Below, one piece after another: positions 11,653 through 22,852 of a DNA stretch of 64,000 nt (position 1 is its first letter; each line of letters starts with the position of its first letter). Position numbers and translations under genes: made by a program. Below the pieces are notes generated by a model that made no database searches, was not told the origin of the DNA, and was given only the letters and a program-made list of their open reading frames with translations. Origin of the DNA: Fistulifera solaris (lineage: Eukaryota; Bacillariophyta; Bacillariophyceae; Naviculales; Stauroneidaceae); contig AP026149.1 in NCBI GenBank assembly GCA_030295235.1, positions 620,001 through 684,000 of the forward strand, written 5' to 3'.

Positions 11653-13567
11653 ATGACAATATCATTGATACGGCACGTTTGTCGAAGAGCGTTTGTGAGA
11701 CCGCCCATCCGGTCACTTTCATCGGTACCATTGCGGCCTCCTGAGGAGCCCCAGCTTCCCATTCAACTCAGTCAACAGGATGTTCAGAAGGAAGAAAGCA
11801 ATCGCCAGAGACTGCGGGATGTGAGTATCGCGATGATGTTTTTCTCTGTCTTTTGGATCACTTCGTCTGAAAACTTTTCTTTTTGTAAACAGGTTAAAAT
11901 AGCAGATGTTTTAAAAGCAAAGCACTCGTACCGTTGGGTGCATCCGGTGATTCCACAGGATGCACCCGTACAGCAAGCCATTGAAACAGCCATTGAAGGC
12001 GGTCTGAGTGCTATGATGGTTCTTCAAGAGGATAAGCAACATGTGGTGGGTCTTATCACGTCTCGTGATTTGCTTCGTATCCTAGCTAGTGGATTTAAGG
12101 AAGGACGAGATCCAGCCGATCTGTTAGCTTCACCGGTCGTAGATTACATGACACCGATCTCGCAAGTGATTTACGCTCGTCCGGATGAAACAGTAGGAAT
12201 GTGCCGAACTCTCATGGCCAAATTGGGCATAAAGTGCTTACCGATTTTGAGTAGTAAAGGTCAAGTCGAAGGGTTGATTACAGCACGAGATATGAGTGAT
12301 TACGGATTGAGTGCCAAGGAAAAAGGGGGAAAAGAAGCTTACCTAAAAGACGTCAGCGAACGCGTCGGGCTGAGCAGCAACACGAGTATGGCAGAACCAC
12401 CGGCGTTTATGAGAGCCCACTTGGGCATGGAACGGTCACCACTCTTTGTCAACATTGGTTCTGCCACACTGCCACATCCATTCAAGGGTGGAAAAGGAGG
12501 TAAGGCATAAAATTATTTCGGTTGCTCCCTGTGATATCATAAATCGATTTTTCTAATAAATATGCTCTGTCGTAGACCTTTGCAATGATCCAGATTTGTC
12601 AGAAGATGCTAGCTTTGTTACGACAGTACGTTTGGCGGATTCCAAGGAAAAGACTCTGCAACGCTTTACGTATTTTGGTGTCGCCGATGGTGTGGGTAGT
12701 TGGAGAGAATACGGTGTCGATCCTCGACTATTTTCACGTCGGCTTATGATGGAGTGTTCGAACATTTTAGAAGAAGCTTGTCAGAATGGCCGTGAAGAAG
12801 CGCTTCAGTTTCGACAGGTGGTGTCTCCGGCTACGGTTATGGCACAAGCATATGATCGTGTCAAGGCGGATAATATAATTGGATCAAGTACTGCGTGCAT
12901 CGCATTGTTTGATAGCTTGAGGCACCAGCTCCATTTCAGTAATTTGGGTGACTGCGGAATAATTGTGCTTCGACATATCGACTCAGACGTAGCCGGAAGT
13001 TTAAAGAGGGACAAGACTCCACGCGCTGAGCGGACTTCTGACCTGCGAGTCGCCTTTGTCAGTCAACAGCAGCTGAAATCGTTCAACCATCCTTATCAAT
13101 TGGGCTGGACTGGAGAGGCACTGAAGGAAGGCGAGTCGAGTTCCTTTAAGATGCCCAATGAATCTTGCACATCCTCCATTCACTTACGCCGGGGTGATAT
13201 TATAATCATGGCAACAGATGGATTATTCGATAATGTTGAAATAGATGATATTTGCAGGATGGCATTGGAATGGGAGCAAAAACATGGATTCATGCGTGGT
13301 GGTGATATTGCGGCCCGTGAGCGACGTTGGAGTATGGGCAATTCACTGGCTCACATTTCCCATGACACAGTACAAGAGCTAGCCGATGCCCTCTGCACGA
13401 GAGCACGTGAGAATTCTCTCCTCAAGCATGTGGATAGTCCCTTTGCCATTTTGGCCAAGGAAAATGATATAATGTGGAGTGGAGGGATGCCCGACGATTG
13501 TGCAGTTCATGTTGTACATGTCGTCGGTCGTGATCCGAATGATATTATGGACGCACCGAACAAATAA
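11653..13567 (+). CDS. Mitochondrial CBS-domain pair fused to PTC7-type PP2C phosphatase
   Basis: Three exons: 11653-11820, 11893-12499 and 12576-13567. Intron 1 (GTGAG...ACAG) is 72 nt, a multiple of three with no stop, so an ORF reads through it. Intron 2 (GTAAGG...CGTAG, 12500-12575) is phase 1 and rebuilds a GAC codon, removing the apparent stop after the CBS part. The protein is 588 residues: an Arg/Ser-rich mitochondrial presequence, two CBS motifs (about residues 60-190; MMVLQEDKQHVVGLITSRDL and IKCLPILSSKGQVEGLITARD), then a PP2C domain. The PP2C start LPHPFKGGKG lies at the end of exon 2, so the two halves cannot be separate genes. Metal-binding Asp motifs are present: GVADGVGSW, MATDGLFDN and MPDDCAVHV. 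By family it is a Mg/Mn Ser/Thr phosphatase like yeast Ptc7. The CBS pair suggests control by an adenine nucleotide (inference). Confidence 0.9.
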
Positions 13568-13861
13568 CAAAACCGCGACATTCCTGTAGCGATCTAGCCT
13601 TCATTTTTGTTCAACTTCTATGATAGTCTCTTTACGCTTTAACTCTCGGATTGACGTGCTATCTCTTGCAGTCTATTCAATCAATAGAATGCATTGTAAT
13701 CATCAATGCTTTGTGTCTTCTAGGTGTGCTATCTCTTCAAGTCTATGCAATAACATGCAGATACGAGATGCGAATGTCCTTGCATTGTACTTTGTTAACT
13801 AGAGGATGATCAACATTTAATTTCTAATCTTACGCTTCTCCATAGCTAACAAGACTGGTGT

Positions 13862-15172
13862 CTACCAGAACCCACCCTTGCTTTCTCCTTTCTTTTCCCG
13901 CAGAGCTCGTAACTCTTCCAGCAGTTTTTCTTCTTCCTTGCTCAAGTCCTTGGGTAACTCGACTTCCATGGTGACATAATGATCTCCTCGTACTTCAGGG
14001 TTGCCCAACCGGGGAGCGCCGTTGCCCTTCAAGCGCATAACTTGACCCGGTTGTGTTCCTGCTGGCACTTTAATCGTGACTTCACCATCAACGACGGGGC
14101 ATTTGATGGATGCTCCGAGAATGGCATCAAGATAGCTGATCTTGGCTTCGGAATAAATCTCGGGACCTTCGCGACGGAACACCGGATCATCCTTGACTTT
14201 TAGAAAAATGTAGAGGTCACCCGCGGGGCCGCCATTCGGTCCCGCATCTCCTTCGCCCCGTACACGTAATTTGTTGCCATTTTCGACACCCGGAGGGACC
14301 GTGACCTTGATTTGTTTGGTCTTTTGGTTCAACCCTTGCCCTCCGCAAGTACCACAGTATTCTTCCACGCGCTGCCCGGTTCCCCGGCAGGTTGGACAAG
14401 TTTGCTGAGTTTGAAAATTACCCAGCGGGGTACGTGTCACTTGCATAGTGACTCCAGAACCGTTGCATGTGTTGCAAGTACTGATTTTGGCACCCGGCTT
14501 GACACCATTTCCTCCGCACGTGTCGCACGTTTCCAAGTGTCGGATTCGCACTTTCTCTTCTCCACCGAATACAGCTGTCTTAAAGTCGATCTCGAGATCA
14601 AAACGCAAGTCGTCTCCGATCACGGGTCCTCGTTGACGAGCTGTACGGCGTCCTCCTCCAAAGCCAGACGAACCACCGCCACCAAAGAAGGAATCAAAAA
14701 TGTCACCCAGATCCACTTCTTGACTGAAACCTCCTCCACCAAAAGGAGATCCAGCCGTCGAGTCCGAGGCCGCAGAAGTACCAATTCCTTGTTCTCCAAA
14801 CATATCATATTTCTGCTTGAGACTGGGATCCGTCAAAACTTCATACGCTCGATTGATTTCTTGAAACTTTTCCGTAGTGTCTTGACCCGGATTGGCGTCC
14901 GGATGGTATTGTTTCGCGAGTTTACGGTAGGCTTGTTTGATTTGTGCAGCATCCGCATTCCGACTGACTCCCAAAATAGCATAAAAATCTCGATTATTTG
15001 TTGAGTTGCGATTGCGTGTGGAAAACAAACGAGTCGTCGTAGTAGAACTTTTCACATCATGGGTGTACGGTTCGTGCGGAAAGACGCCTTTTCTCTGATG
15101 CAAAGGCGTAACGAAAGCGTCACAAGCTATACTACTTGTCAGTAGAATCGTCAATGCAAATTTGGTGAACAT
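13862..15172 (-). CDS. Plastid-targeted DnaJ/Hsp40 co-chaperone, type I
   Basis: A 436-residue type I J-protein that stimulates an Hsp70 ATPase. Order of parts: signal peptide (FALTILLTSSIACDA) with FVTP at the cleavage point, typical of diatom plastid import; J domain (DFYAILGVSRNADAAQIKQA, HPD motif in KQYHPDANPG); Gly/Phe-rich linker; zinc domain with four CxxCxGxG-type repeats (CDTCGGNG, CNTCNGSG, CPTCRGTG, CGTCGGQG); and the C-terminal substrate-binding domains. The frame is uninterrupted. An upstream TTG extends the frame, but ATG 15172 is the first ATG and gives a proper signal peptide. The stromal partner would be plastid DnaK, which is not in this window. Confidence 0.93.
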   Translation of the reverse strand: MFTKFALTILLTSSIACDAFVTPLHQRKGVFPHEPYTHDVKSSTTTTRLFSTRNRNSTNNRDFYAILGVSRNADAAQIKQAYRKLAKQYHPDANPGQDTTEKFQEINRAYEVLTDPSLKQKYDMFGEQGIGTSAASDSTAGSPFGGGGFSQEVDLGDIFDSFFGGGGSSGFGGGRRTARQRGPVIGDDLRFDLEIDFKTAVFGGEEKVRIRHLETCDTCGGNGVKPGAKISTCNTCNGSGVTMQVTRTPLGNFQTQQTCPTCRGTGQRVEEYCGTCGGQGLNQKTKQIKVTVPPGVENGNKLRVRGEGDAGPNGGPAGDLYIFLKVKDDPVFRREGPEIYSEAKISYLDAILGASIKCPVVDGEVTIKVPAGTQPGQVMRLKGNGAPRLGNPEVRGDHYVTMEVELPKDLSKEEEKLLEELRALREKKGESKGGFW

Positions 15173-15584
15173 TCTTCTTCTTAATATAGCAACCAAACGA
15201 AGGAGATGGGATCGATGATGAGCGAGAACGAGAAAGAATGCAGAAAGTTAAGGACGACGACGACGATGATGATGCGAGAGAGAGCGATGTTTGCATGGTC
15301 GAGAGGAAAGAAATTCGGCTCGCAGAATATCGGTACTGATTAATTGTATACGACGCATGGCGCACCCGGCGAGCCGGCGTGCTGGTGGAAGGACGCGTGG
15401 AAGTTATACGTCAGCCCCCTAGGAAGTCACGAATGGTGGTGACTGGTGACTCGGTCGTGCAATGAACTACGTTCATGCAAGAATATTAAAGGGCTACTTT
15501 TGGGCGACTACTTAGATACAATGATTTTTACTCTAAACGTAAGTGCTATCAATACTTGTTAATGTATTTGGGTTGACGCATTTT
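15173..15584. other. Intergenic stretch
   Basis: About 410 bases between the DnaJ start and the HAD gene stop. Contains a CGA/GAC/GAT-rich stretch at about 15254-15275 and otherwise no recognisable element. Confidence 0.5.
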
Positions 15585-16884
15585 TCAATCTTCCTGCGCC
15601 AGGATATCATCAATGGCTTCCGGAAGTCGCGTCAGAAACGAGATTTTGGCGTTCACAAACTCCCTGGCGGCTTCATTCATGACAAAACGCTTTTTCAATT
15701 CTTCCTTGGTAGTTACTGACCAGGAAGGTTGCTCTTTCGTATCATCGAATCGGTGTCGTGCCGTTTGGCCGTACTTGTCTGCCAACTCTACCAGAATGGT
15801 TTTCGCACCACACGAAGCCGCACCGCCGACATCATAAGCCAAATCATCTCCTACATGAATCCATACTTTGTTCGGATCTTCATCGGCACCCTTCTTTAAG
15901 GCAGCATTCGCCGAAGCCAATTCCTGGTATTTGTCCAAGGCTGCTTTGTAAATCCATTTCAGTTCAGCATTACCCTCAACATTGGCCAATTCTTTGAAAA
16001 ATTTACGTCGGGCCCCTTGATCATCCTCCCAAGATACGCAAAAATCAAAATGCTTGGCCAAGGTAAATGTCATAAAGGCAGGATTCGCTTTGCCATCGGT
16101 CACGGCACCAATAATGACACCCGGGTGTTCCTTTTTAATTTGACTCAATACTTCCATCACCTCCTGGTACAGATGACGTTCAGCCGCATGATGACGTTCC
16201 ATTTCCCAAGCATTCATGACGGCCTGTACGATGGAAGGAGAGACCGCTTCACTGGCCCATCTGCAAAAAATCGAAGAAAGAGTGAGAGGAAGCGCGCAGC
16301 GGTATTTCAATAACACAAAACGATGAAAAAAACTCAGAACTACTTTTCACAGGTTTCAGTTGACACACATACGATTGACTCACTTTTTCGCATGGCTCAC
16401 TACTACGGGAGAGAGCGACGAAACGGGCGTCGCCCAATCATCCGCCGTATCTTTCAATTTCTTGTGAAAAATAACATTCTCCATTTCCCTACGAATTGCT
16501 AATATTCGAATTTCCGTATGACTGAGAGCGGCCGCTGCTTCGGGATTCTCTGCCGTCATTTCCTCGCGTATCTTTTTGGATGTCTCAACAATATCTTGTG
16601 GTTGAATGCCCGTGAAACCATAATTATTCATTGCTCGAGCAAATGCGGTGTTGGCTTCTTGAATGACGGTATCAATCGGATATAAAGTATCGTCTAAATC
16701 AAATGTCAGAAGACCGAGTGTTTTGGTTTTGGGTGTCGACGTGCTACTGGCTTTGGTTTCCGACGAACTGGTGGAGGCCTTCCATAAGGGGAGACGATGC
16801 GACTCTCACGCGTCCGGTGGTTCCCGGTGTTTGAAATCCTTCCACGGCGACTAGTAAAGCGAGTACTACGGATAGTCTCGTCAT
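15585..16884 (-). CDS. Plastid-targeted HAD-superfamily hydrolase (one intron, one apparent frameshift)
   Basis: Haloacid-dehalogenase-like phosphatase, about 391 residues. Exon 1 is 16884-16384 and exon 2 is 16260-15585, with an intron of 123 nt (GTGAGT...TGCAG) that joins as SHAKK-WASEAV. The N-terminus is a signal peptide followed by VEG-FQTP, a diatom plastid-type site. HAD motif I is LLTFDLDDTLYPID (nucleophile Asp), motif II IIGAVTDGK, and motif IV VWIHVGDDLAYDVGGAASCG. Substrate is not deducible; the motif I context resembles pyrimidine 5'-nucleotidase-like or phosphoglycolate phosphatase-like HADs. The frame breaks at the GGGG run 16788-16791 (one base too many), between the presequence and motif I. 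Removing one base gives one continuous frame from the ATG at 16884. Confidence 0.87.
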
Positions 16885-17979
16885 CGTTATTGAGTTGAGT
16901 TAAAGCTCTCGTGGAAATGCAATGATAATAAGAGGTAGGTTTGTGTCAACAAGAAACATTCGTTTGGCTTGATGTTGACAGTGATGTCGTTTTTTTTCTC
17001 TCATCAGTGCCGCAAAGATAAGGACTTCGGGTCTGTGACGTCTGGTGTCGAAGGAACGGACGAATGATGGGCGGGAAATTGCGATATCACCAACTACAAT
17101 AAGGTTTCGGTAAAAAGGATGGTGAAAGGTCGCCTTCATTATTTTGGGTCTATACAAAGTACCAGGTACGGCAATCTGGCAAGCAACGGTTCCAGCTGTG
17201 TCTTGCAAATGCCATTCAGGGTAGGTCTAGTTGATGACGATTGTCGCTTATTCTAGAACGGTAAATTTATTAGTTAAGTGTTGATGATGATATTTGGTTA
17301 AGCCAAAGCCGAAAACTGAAAAGGTCGAAATTACACAAACCCCGAGTACGGTACCGGTACCGGTACCCTTCTCTGTCGATCCATTTCCCTACCAGGCCAA
17401 CGTGAGATATACGTAGACATTCGAGGCGTGGCATTTTTTCCCTCATTTCTACCTTTTGAAGAGTTGAGTAAGATGTTTCTCACTGTTCTAGTAACTAACT
17501 TGTTAAGGTTTGTGAAAGGGAAGGCGACACTGATGCAAAGGTGGGTGGAAAATTCGAGAGGTCAAAGTGTACAATGTTCGAGTACTGCTGCATTTGATAA
17601 AATTCCTACGGCGGCTACGAGTAAATCACGTAGACATTCAAAGCGTTAAATCTTTCATCCAAATAACGTTTTGATAGTGCATTTATGGCGCTTATCGTCT
17701 ATTGTAACGGTGCTTTTATGTTGGTGATTGTTGTAAAATGGTATTGGTGCAAAATACCGAAATTGACAAGGTCGAAAACACACCAACCATTCTCCGTGAC
17801 TGCCTTGGAGTCGTGGAATCATTGCCAAGCGTTCACTTACAGCATATAGTAAAATTTAAAAGACGAAAACAACGTTTCAGCTTTTTCATGAAACGACATC
17901 AATAACACGCTCTAACTATCCCTCATGATCTTTTCATTTCTCATCAGGTTAGCTTGCGCCTTTTTGCTGACAGATTTCA
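16885..17979. other. Long intergenic region with GGTACC repeat cluster
   Basis: About 1.1 kb with no supportable gene. A run of overlapping GGTACC palindromes lies at about 17345-17368, with ACCAGGTAC at 17160-17168. It is the upstream region for both flanking genes, which diverge from here. The short ORFs present have no recognisable content. Confidence 0.6.
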
Positions 17980-18699
17980 ATGGCATTATCTACTGTGAGC
18001 GCTGGCTTGACATCATCGGTAGCTGCGGTCACTTCGACGACGCTACCAGACATCGCTCGACGTGTCACTCCACCAACGGCAATGCCGATTATTGCTTTAC
18101 TGATAAACGTTCGTGGTGGCTCCATTATTTCGACAAGTACAAGTAAGAAGAATACTGTGCCTTCAACAATATCTCCGAGTACACTTCGACAATTGTTGTT
18201 TCGCATTCCGGCTCCAATCCGTTACTTTATCAGCGGAAGCTGTGCGAATGTTGTCTTTTACTTTCTGGAACGGCTTCTTCATCGTGCTTTGTACCATTTC
18301 CATTTCTCTAAACAAGAGTTATTGGGAGGTTGGACAGAAATGATGTTGCCGTCTTGGGTGAATTCGGCCACCTTCTTTTCGGCGTACATGTTACAAGTTC
18401 CGATTCAACACTATTTGCACGCTTTACTCGTCTACGGACTGGAGTCGATCAATACGCCGGCAAAGTATTACAGAACGCTGGGTGGGATGTTTTCGACGCT
18501 GGCGGTGGCGGCATTCGGTTCGACGGCGTTGAATGCATTTCTGTTGAATACAACTCAACTCAGCAAAACTGCGGCCTTCGTTGTGACCTTGTTTGCTTTT
18601 TCCATCATCAACTATTTTGTCATTGGTTGGATTGTTAGTGCATCAAATAAGAGCAGCACAGTAGAGGTTGAAATCAGCAACCAGAAAAAGGTCGTCTGA
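17980..18699 (+). CDS. GtrA-like small multi-spanning membrane protein
   Basis: A 239-residue protein with a Ser/Thr-rich N-terminal region of about 70 residues and about four hydrophobic helices. The core opens with APIRYFISGSCANVVFYFLE and closes with INYFVIGWIVSASNK. The spacing of two helical pairs, and the RY-FISG and NYFVI signatures, resemble the GtrA/DPMS flippase-like family of four-helix proteins, which are linked to lipid-bound sugar transfer. The match is by pattern only. ATG 17980 is chosen because it opens the longest continuous frame with the helices; an upstream ATG at 17924 is in another frame. The N-terminus could be an organelle presequence. Other small membrane families are possible. 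Confidence 0.6.
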   Translation: MALSTVSAGLTSSVAAVTSTTLPDIARRVTPPTAMPIIALLINVRGGSIISTSTSKKNTVPSTISPSTLRQLLFRIPAPIRYFISGSCANVVFYFLERLLHRALYHFHFSKQELLGGWTEMMLPSWVNSATFFSAYMLQVPIQHYLHALLVYGLESINTPAKYYRTLGGMFSTLAVAAFGSTALNAFLLNTTQLSKTAAFVVTLFAFSIINYFVIGWIVSASNKSSTVEVEISNQKKVV

Positions 18700-19413
18700 G
18701 GACAGTACGTCATTCAAATTACCTATTGTTCGAAGAACAGAGGACTAGATTGGATTCTTCTCTCGTGCTATATATGTTAAACGCAAGTGTGAATTGTTGG
18801 CTAACTAAATTAAAGTGTTGACGAGCAACACAACGATCACAACTTCTTTGAGTTGGTAGCGTTTTGAATTAGATTCTAATTCTATCTTCGATTCGTCGCA
18901 TTGGAAATCAAGCGTATCAAGAAGAATCGTGCTGTCCAAATTGAGCTAAATTCAACCAAGAACGACAGTTTCTGCAAGTTCCTTAAGGGCAATGGTTGAT
19001 TTTACGTTAGTGAGACATAACCGCCCAGTCTATGTCTTGAGAAAAATTGTCTTGTCGTTATAGTCGACAAAAGTGCTGAGCAAGCCTCACACCGATAGGC
19101 ACCCGTGCGAACGAGCCAGTAACGAGAGACAAACCTATTTCCACCTAACAATGCAATTTGAAAATTCGCAATTCTTCGCATTGTGTCGCCAATGCGATGA
19201 CATACTCAGCTGGACATCCATACACCACCAATGCTTGCGCGTTGCTTTTCTATCTGAAATATTTGGACGTTGAACGCTAGCTCTTGTTATCATTTGCTGA
19301 CCAGTCCAAGTATTCTATCGTGTCGTGCTGTCTGATAGTCCCTTTTAGTAGACCGACACCGTCACAACAAATCATTCAACATCAAGAATGTAGCGGACTA
19401 TGCATATCACTAG
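18700..19413. other. Intergenic region between convergent genes
   Basis: About 710 bases between the 3' ends of the GtrA-like gene and the glycosyltransferase-like gene. AT-rich parts and short ORFs only; no repeat, RNA or regulatory element recognised. Confidence 0.5.
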
Positions 19414-20844
19414 TCATCTCACCGCGCCCTCATTCTGGAACCAATCCAACACGGCTGACCCATTGTCGCCCCACATTTTCTTCAGCTCGGCTGCCATGAG
19501 TACTGGTTCTTGTATCAAATAAACATTATCGACGAGTGTCGATACATTCGGATGCAAAAGAAACCAATTTGGCGCTTTCTCAAAGTCAGGTTCCCGAATG
19601 TAACCAGTACCAAAGGTCGCGAGTGCGGGTACTACACTGAATGTACTAATGGGTGATACGATTTGCTGCGCCAGGATCATTCGAGCAAACGTCAAGGCAA
19701 TCGTTTCCTTTGCATCATTCCGTATGCTGACACGAGCTTGGGGAAAGCGCTCTTCCAGATGATGCACAAATTGTGTGACAACGAGCCGACATCGATCCGT
19801 GTGCAAATCCGTTTGTTCCAAGGGCCGCATTTGTGCATCTTGGGTATCAAAGGGTTGTGTAACAATTCCTATAGATCGTGCTTCGGACGAAACATGCTGC
19901 GAAAAGGAATGAAACGAAATGAAACCGAAACTTTTGTGATCGGAGTTGATAAGGTCACCGCAACGAAAGTGTAAAACAACATCATCCAACTCGATATGTG
20001 GATACAATGGCTTTGCGAAATGGACGGGCAATTGCATCACAGATCCATCCGGTGGTGCGTTGTAGTAGAAGGAAGAATTGATATCGTCCATTGTCACAAC
20101 ATCCTCACCGAGCAAAGCCAACGCCATGCGTCTCATGTCATAGCGCATCGCCGGTATTTTGTATCCCAGTGCAATTTGATTGAAATGAGTACACGCTTCT
20201 TGGATGGTCGGTTGTTGACGATCTTGTAGCGGCACGACATGTTCGATGGCCGGAAAGAATCATGTCAACCACGGCAAGACGAGAGCGGTTTGTGTTTCTT
20301 CCGCGTCCGGACATTGCCAGGAAATCTCGATATTCCCCACCGCATGCGCAATCATTCGGAGTGCATAAAAGGCGAGAATGAAATTGCCGGTCCCCATACC
20401 ACTGTAATCAAACAAGTCTTGACAACGGAATGTGACATTGACGAGTATGTTTTGGGTTCGAGAGTCTTCGTTCATCCATTCTTGAGGCAAGACATGCTTA
20501 CAAAACTGTCCTTTCATGAGTGTATGCGCCAGTTTCAGCATATCTTCGTTGCCATGAAACGAAATGATTTGATAATAATGATTTTCAGCGTCATACGATG
20601 TTTTCGTCGTCGTCGTTTCATTCGGAAGAATGACATAGGCTGTTTCTGGAAAATAAGGAAGAGTACCAAGCGAAAACGATGAAGTGCTGTGAATTGTTTC
20701 ATCACTTGTCAAGACAGAGTCGGTGGAATTGCGAGTATCCGTCGAATCCGGAAGATGAAGGATCAGCGGCACGGAAGTAGTTCTCGACCAAAAGACCGTT
20801 AGGATCACCACAATGGCAGCCGCTGTCACAAAAAGTACTCTCAT
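19414..20844 (-). CDS. Type II membrane glycosyltransferase-like protein with an in-frame TGA
   Basis: About 476 residues if read through one stop. It has a short cytoplasmic start, an N-terminal anchor helix (VLFVTAAAIVVILTVFW) and a luminal domain, the layout of a Golgi glycosyltransferase. The segment VVLHFRCGDLI matches the HxRxxD-type motif I of the fucosyltransferase superfamily (GT11/GT23-like), which binds GDP-fucose. Cysteines and N-glycosylation sequons (NVTF, NETT) fit a luminal protein. The frame is interrupted once at 20260-20262 by TGA, between VLPWLT and FFPAIEHVV; the same frame continues on both sides, so this is a nonsense change and not a frameshift. It may be a base error (TGG or GGA to TGA), a genuine null allele or, less likely, recoding. 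Confidence 0.72.
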
Positions 20845-21445
20845 GATCTAAAAACGAAGAGTGTTGTCTTTGAAGTTCATCGAGCAGGTTAAAAACAGAG
20901 AAAAAAAGGCAACAATAATAATTAATTACTACGTAATAAGCAGAATGAACGAACGAAAGAAGATGGTCCTGTTACTCCGTATTTAATTTTGTTTTCCGGT
21001 CATCTTCGAACAGCCGTCATGATACCTCGTGACTGAAAACCAATCGGTTCACCGCCGTGTACACTCACCTACTATAGTAGATGGTGGTGGAGGTGACTCT
21101 TGACATCCACTGGATGTCGGAGCGCAACAGAAAGCATTTATTCATTCGTTGAGGAGGAGTCAGTCGTCCGCGAAGGACACAATACTACGTACTTGTAGAA
21201 AAGCGAACACTTTTCCGAAGGACGAACAGGAATGAGAACTCGTCGCTCTTTTCTTTTTTTCGTTGCCAATAACGAAAAGGAAGAGCGGGTCGTTTTTTCG
21301 AATAGTAGTAAATCATCATCATGTCATCAATCCAGCAAAGTTCACAATGCAACCAAGCTAAAAAGAGAGTCACTGAAAAGCATTCAGTCAAACGAGCAGG
21401 TAAAAAATAAAAACATCACCAATCCTTACCATTTTCCCTGACACC
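20845..21445. other. Divergent intergenic region
   Basis: About 600 bases between the divergent glycosyltransferase-like and FAD monooxygenase genes. Carries TTACTCCGTA at 20972-20981, one of five copies of this motif in the window. No gene recognised. Confidence 0.55.
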
Positions 21446-22852
21446 ATGGTGTATTCCAACAGCGTCGAAGCAACACATCCACCGACATCATCTTCCACAA
21501 GTCCTTCTACCGAAGACGATGCACCCGTGGTGATTGTTGGTGCTGGTATTGTTGGGTTGGTTCTAGCACTCGCACTGCATAAACAGCTGGGTATTACACC
21601 CATAATCTACGAAAAATGTTCCCAATTTCAACCCATCGGTGCCGGTATGAGTGTCTATCCCAACGGATTGCGCGTATTGCGTGATCTCGGTCTTTTGAAA
21701 ACGGTACAAAACGCAAGTTATCCGTATACGACACGACAATGGGAACGACACGATGGATCGGTCATTATGACGGCACAAGAAGAAGTTCTCGGTCGGAATG
21801 AGGATGATACAACCCCGTTACGAACGGTGGGAATCAAACGCTGGAAGTTACAAATCATTCTGTTGAGTGCGGTGCAATCCAAAGGGATTCCTATTCATTT
21901 TGGTAAGGCCATACAGGAAGTTCGAGAAAACAAGAGTAGTAATGGAACTGTCAATGTCCAATTGAGTGATGGCACACAACGCGACGCTTCGCTCGTTTTG
22001 GCGGCCGATGGGACCAACTCCGTAGTACGAAAGTATGTTACAGAAATCGAGTCGCAAAACCATCCACTGAAACACGCTGGTACGACCACACTCATGGGAT
22101 TGGCATCCATTCCGCGAAACGATCGAATTTCCATTGTCACCAGCTTGACCAGCCAATGTCATGCCGTTTTCTTTCCCGTCTCTTCCACCGAACAATGCTT
22201 TCAATTCCATTTTCCAATGACGAAGGAGACCAGCGATTGTGATGAAAGTTGGGCTACCATGACGAAAACCGTCGAACAAGAGCAATGTCAGGAACTAGCA
22301 CAGCGTTTAACGAAAGATGGATGGGATGAACAGTATATTCGACCACTACGTTCGGTCTCGCAGGCGATTCAAATCAATTCGTGTTTGTTGGATCAAAAGC
22401 TGGAAAAGTGGGTGAGAGGGAATGTGGTATTGCTCGGAGATGCTGCACACCCTCCGGTGCCCTTTACTGGACAAGGTGCGCAGCAAGGCTTGGAAGATGC
22501 AGGGACACTGGCATTGTTGCTTCGAGCCTTGTGTTGCAGCACCCGGGGCAAATTGGACGTCCAGCATATGAGTCAGGCACTCAAACTCTACGAACAAATA
22601 CGAATCCCTCGTGTCAATGAGCTGCTGGATCTATCTCAGTTGACTGGTGATCAGCGAAGAAAGCGGTCACAGAGCGCGAGATATGCCGAAGTAAGAGAAG
22701 AAATTATTCAACGACAAGTGTTTTTTCATGAAACGAGTTCAAACATGCTGCCGGGCGCGACACATGATTACAGGAAAGCGATTGAGAAGGCTTTCAAAGC
22801 TTTGCCTCAGCGTATGCCTATTTTGATTGAAGACGATGAAGACGAAGAGTAA
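21446..22852 (+). CDS. FAD-dependent monooxygenase (PHBH/salicylate hydroxylase-like)
   Basis: A 468-residue flavoprotein hydroxylase, uninterrupted. The Rossmann GxGxxG motif is VVIVGAGIVGLVLALAL at about residue 28. The DG motif is seen in VLAADGTNSVVRKYV, and the second FAD motif in VVLLGDAAHPPVPFTGQGA. This is the class A (NAD(P)H, FAD) aromatic ring hydroxylase layout, as in salicylate hydroxylase and zeaxanthin epoxidase. The absence of a long transit peptide and of an FHA domain argues against a classical zeaxanthin epoxidase. No clear signal peptide is seen, so a cytosolic location is likely. Substrate cannot be deduced. The C-terminus is very acidic. ATG 21446 is the first in-frame ATG. 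Confidence 0.88.
   Translation: MVYSNSVEATHPPTSSSTSPSTEDDAPVVIVGAGIVGLVLALALHKQLGITPIIYEKCSQFQPIGAGMSVYPNGLRVLRDLGLLKTVQNASYPYTTRQWERHDGSVIMTAQEEVLGRNEDDTTPLRTVGIKRWKLQIILLSAVQSKGIPIHFGKAIQEVRENKSSNGTVNVQLSDGTQRDASLVLAADGTNSVVRKYVTEIESQNHPLKHAGTTTLMGLASIPRNDRISIVTSLTSQCHAVFFPVSSTEQCFQFHFPMTKETSDCDESWATMTKTVEQEQCQELAQRLTKDGWDEQYIRPLRSVSQAIQINSCLLDQKLEKWVRGNVVLLGDAAHPPVPFTGQGAQQGLEDAGTLALLLRALCCSTRGKLDVQHMSQALKLYEQIRIPRVNELLDLSQLTGDQRRKRSQSARYAEVREEIIQRQVFFHETSSNMLPGATHDYRKAIEKAFKALPQRMPILIEDDEDEE

Noticed and set aside
12500-12575. CBS protein and PP2C as two separate genes
   Set aside because: A GT-AG intron with correct phase joins them, the PP2C exon has no usable ATG, and the PP2C domain begins in the CBS exon.
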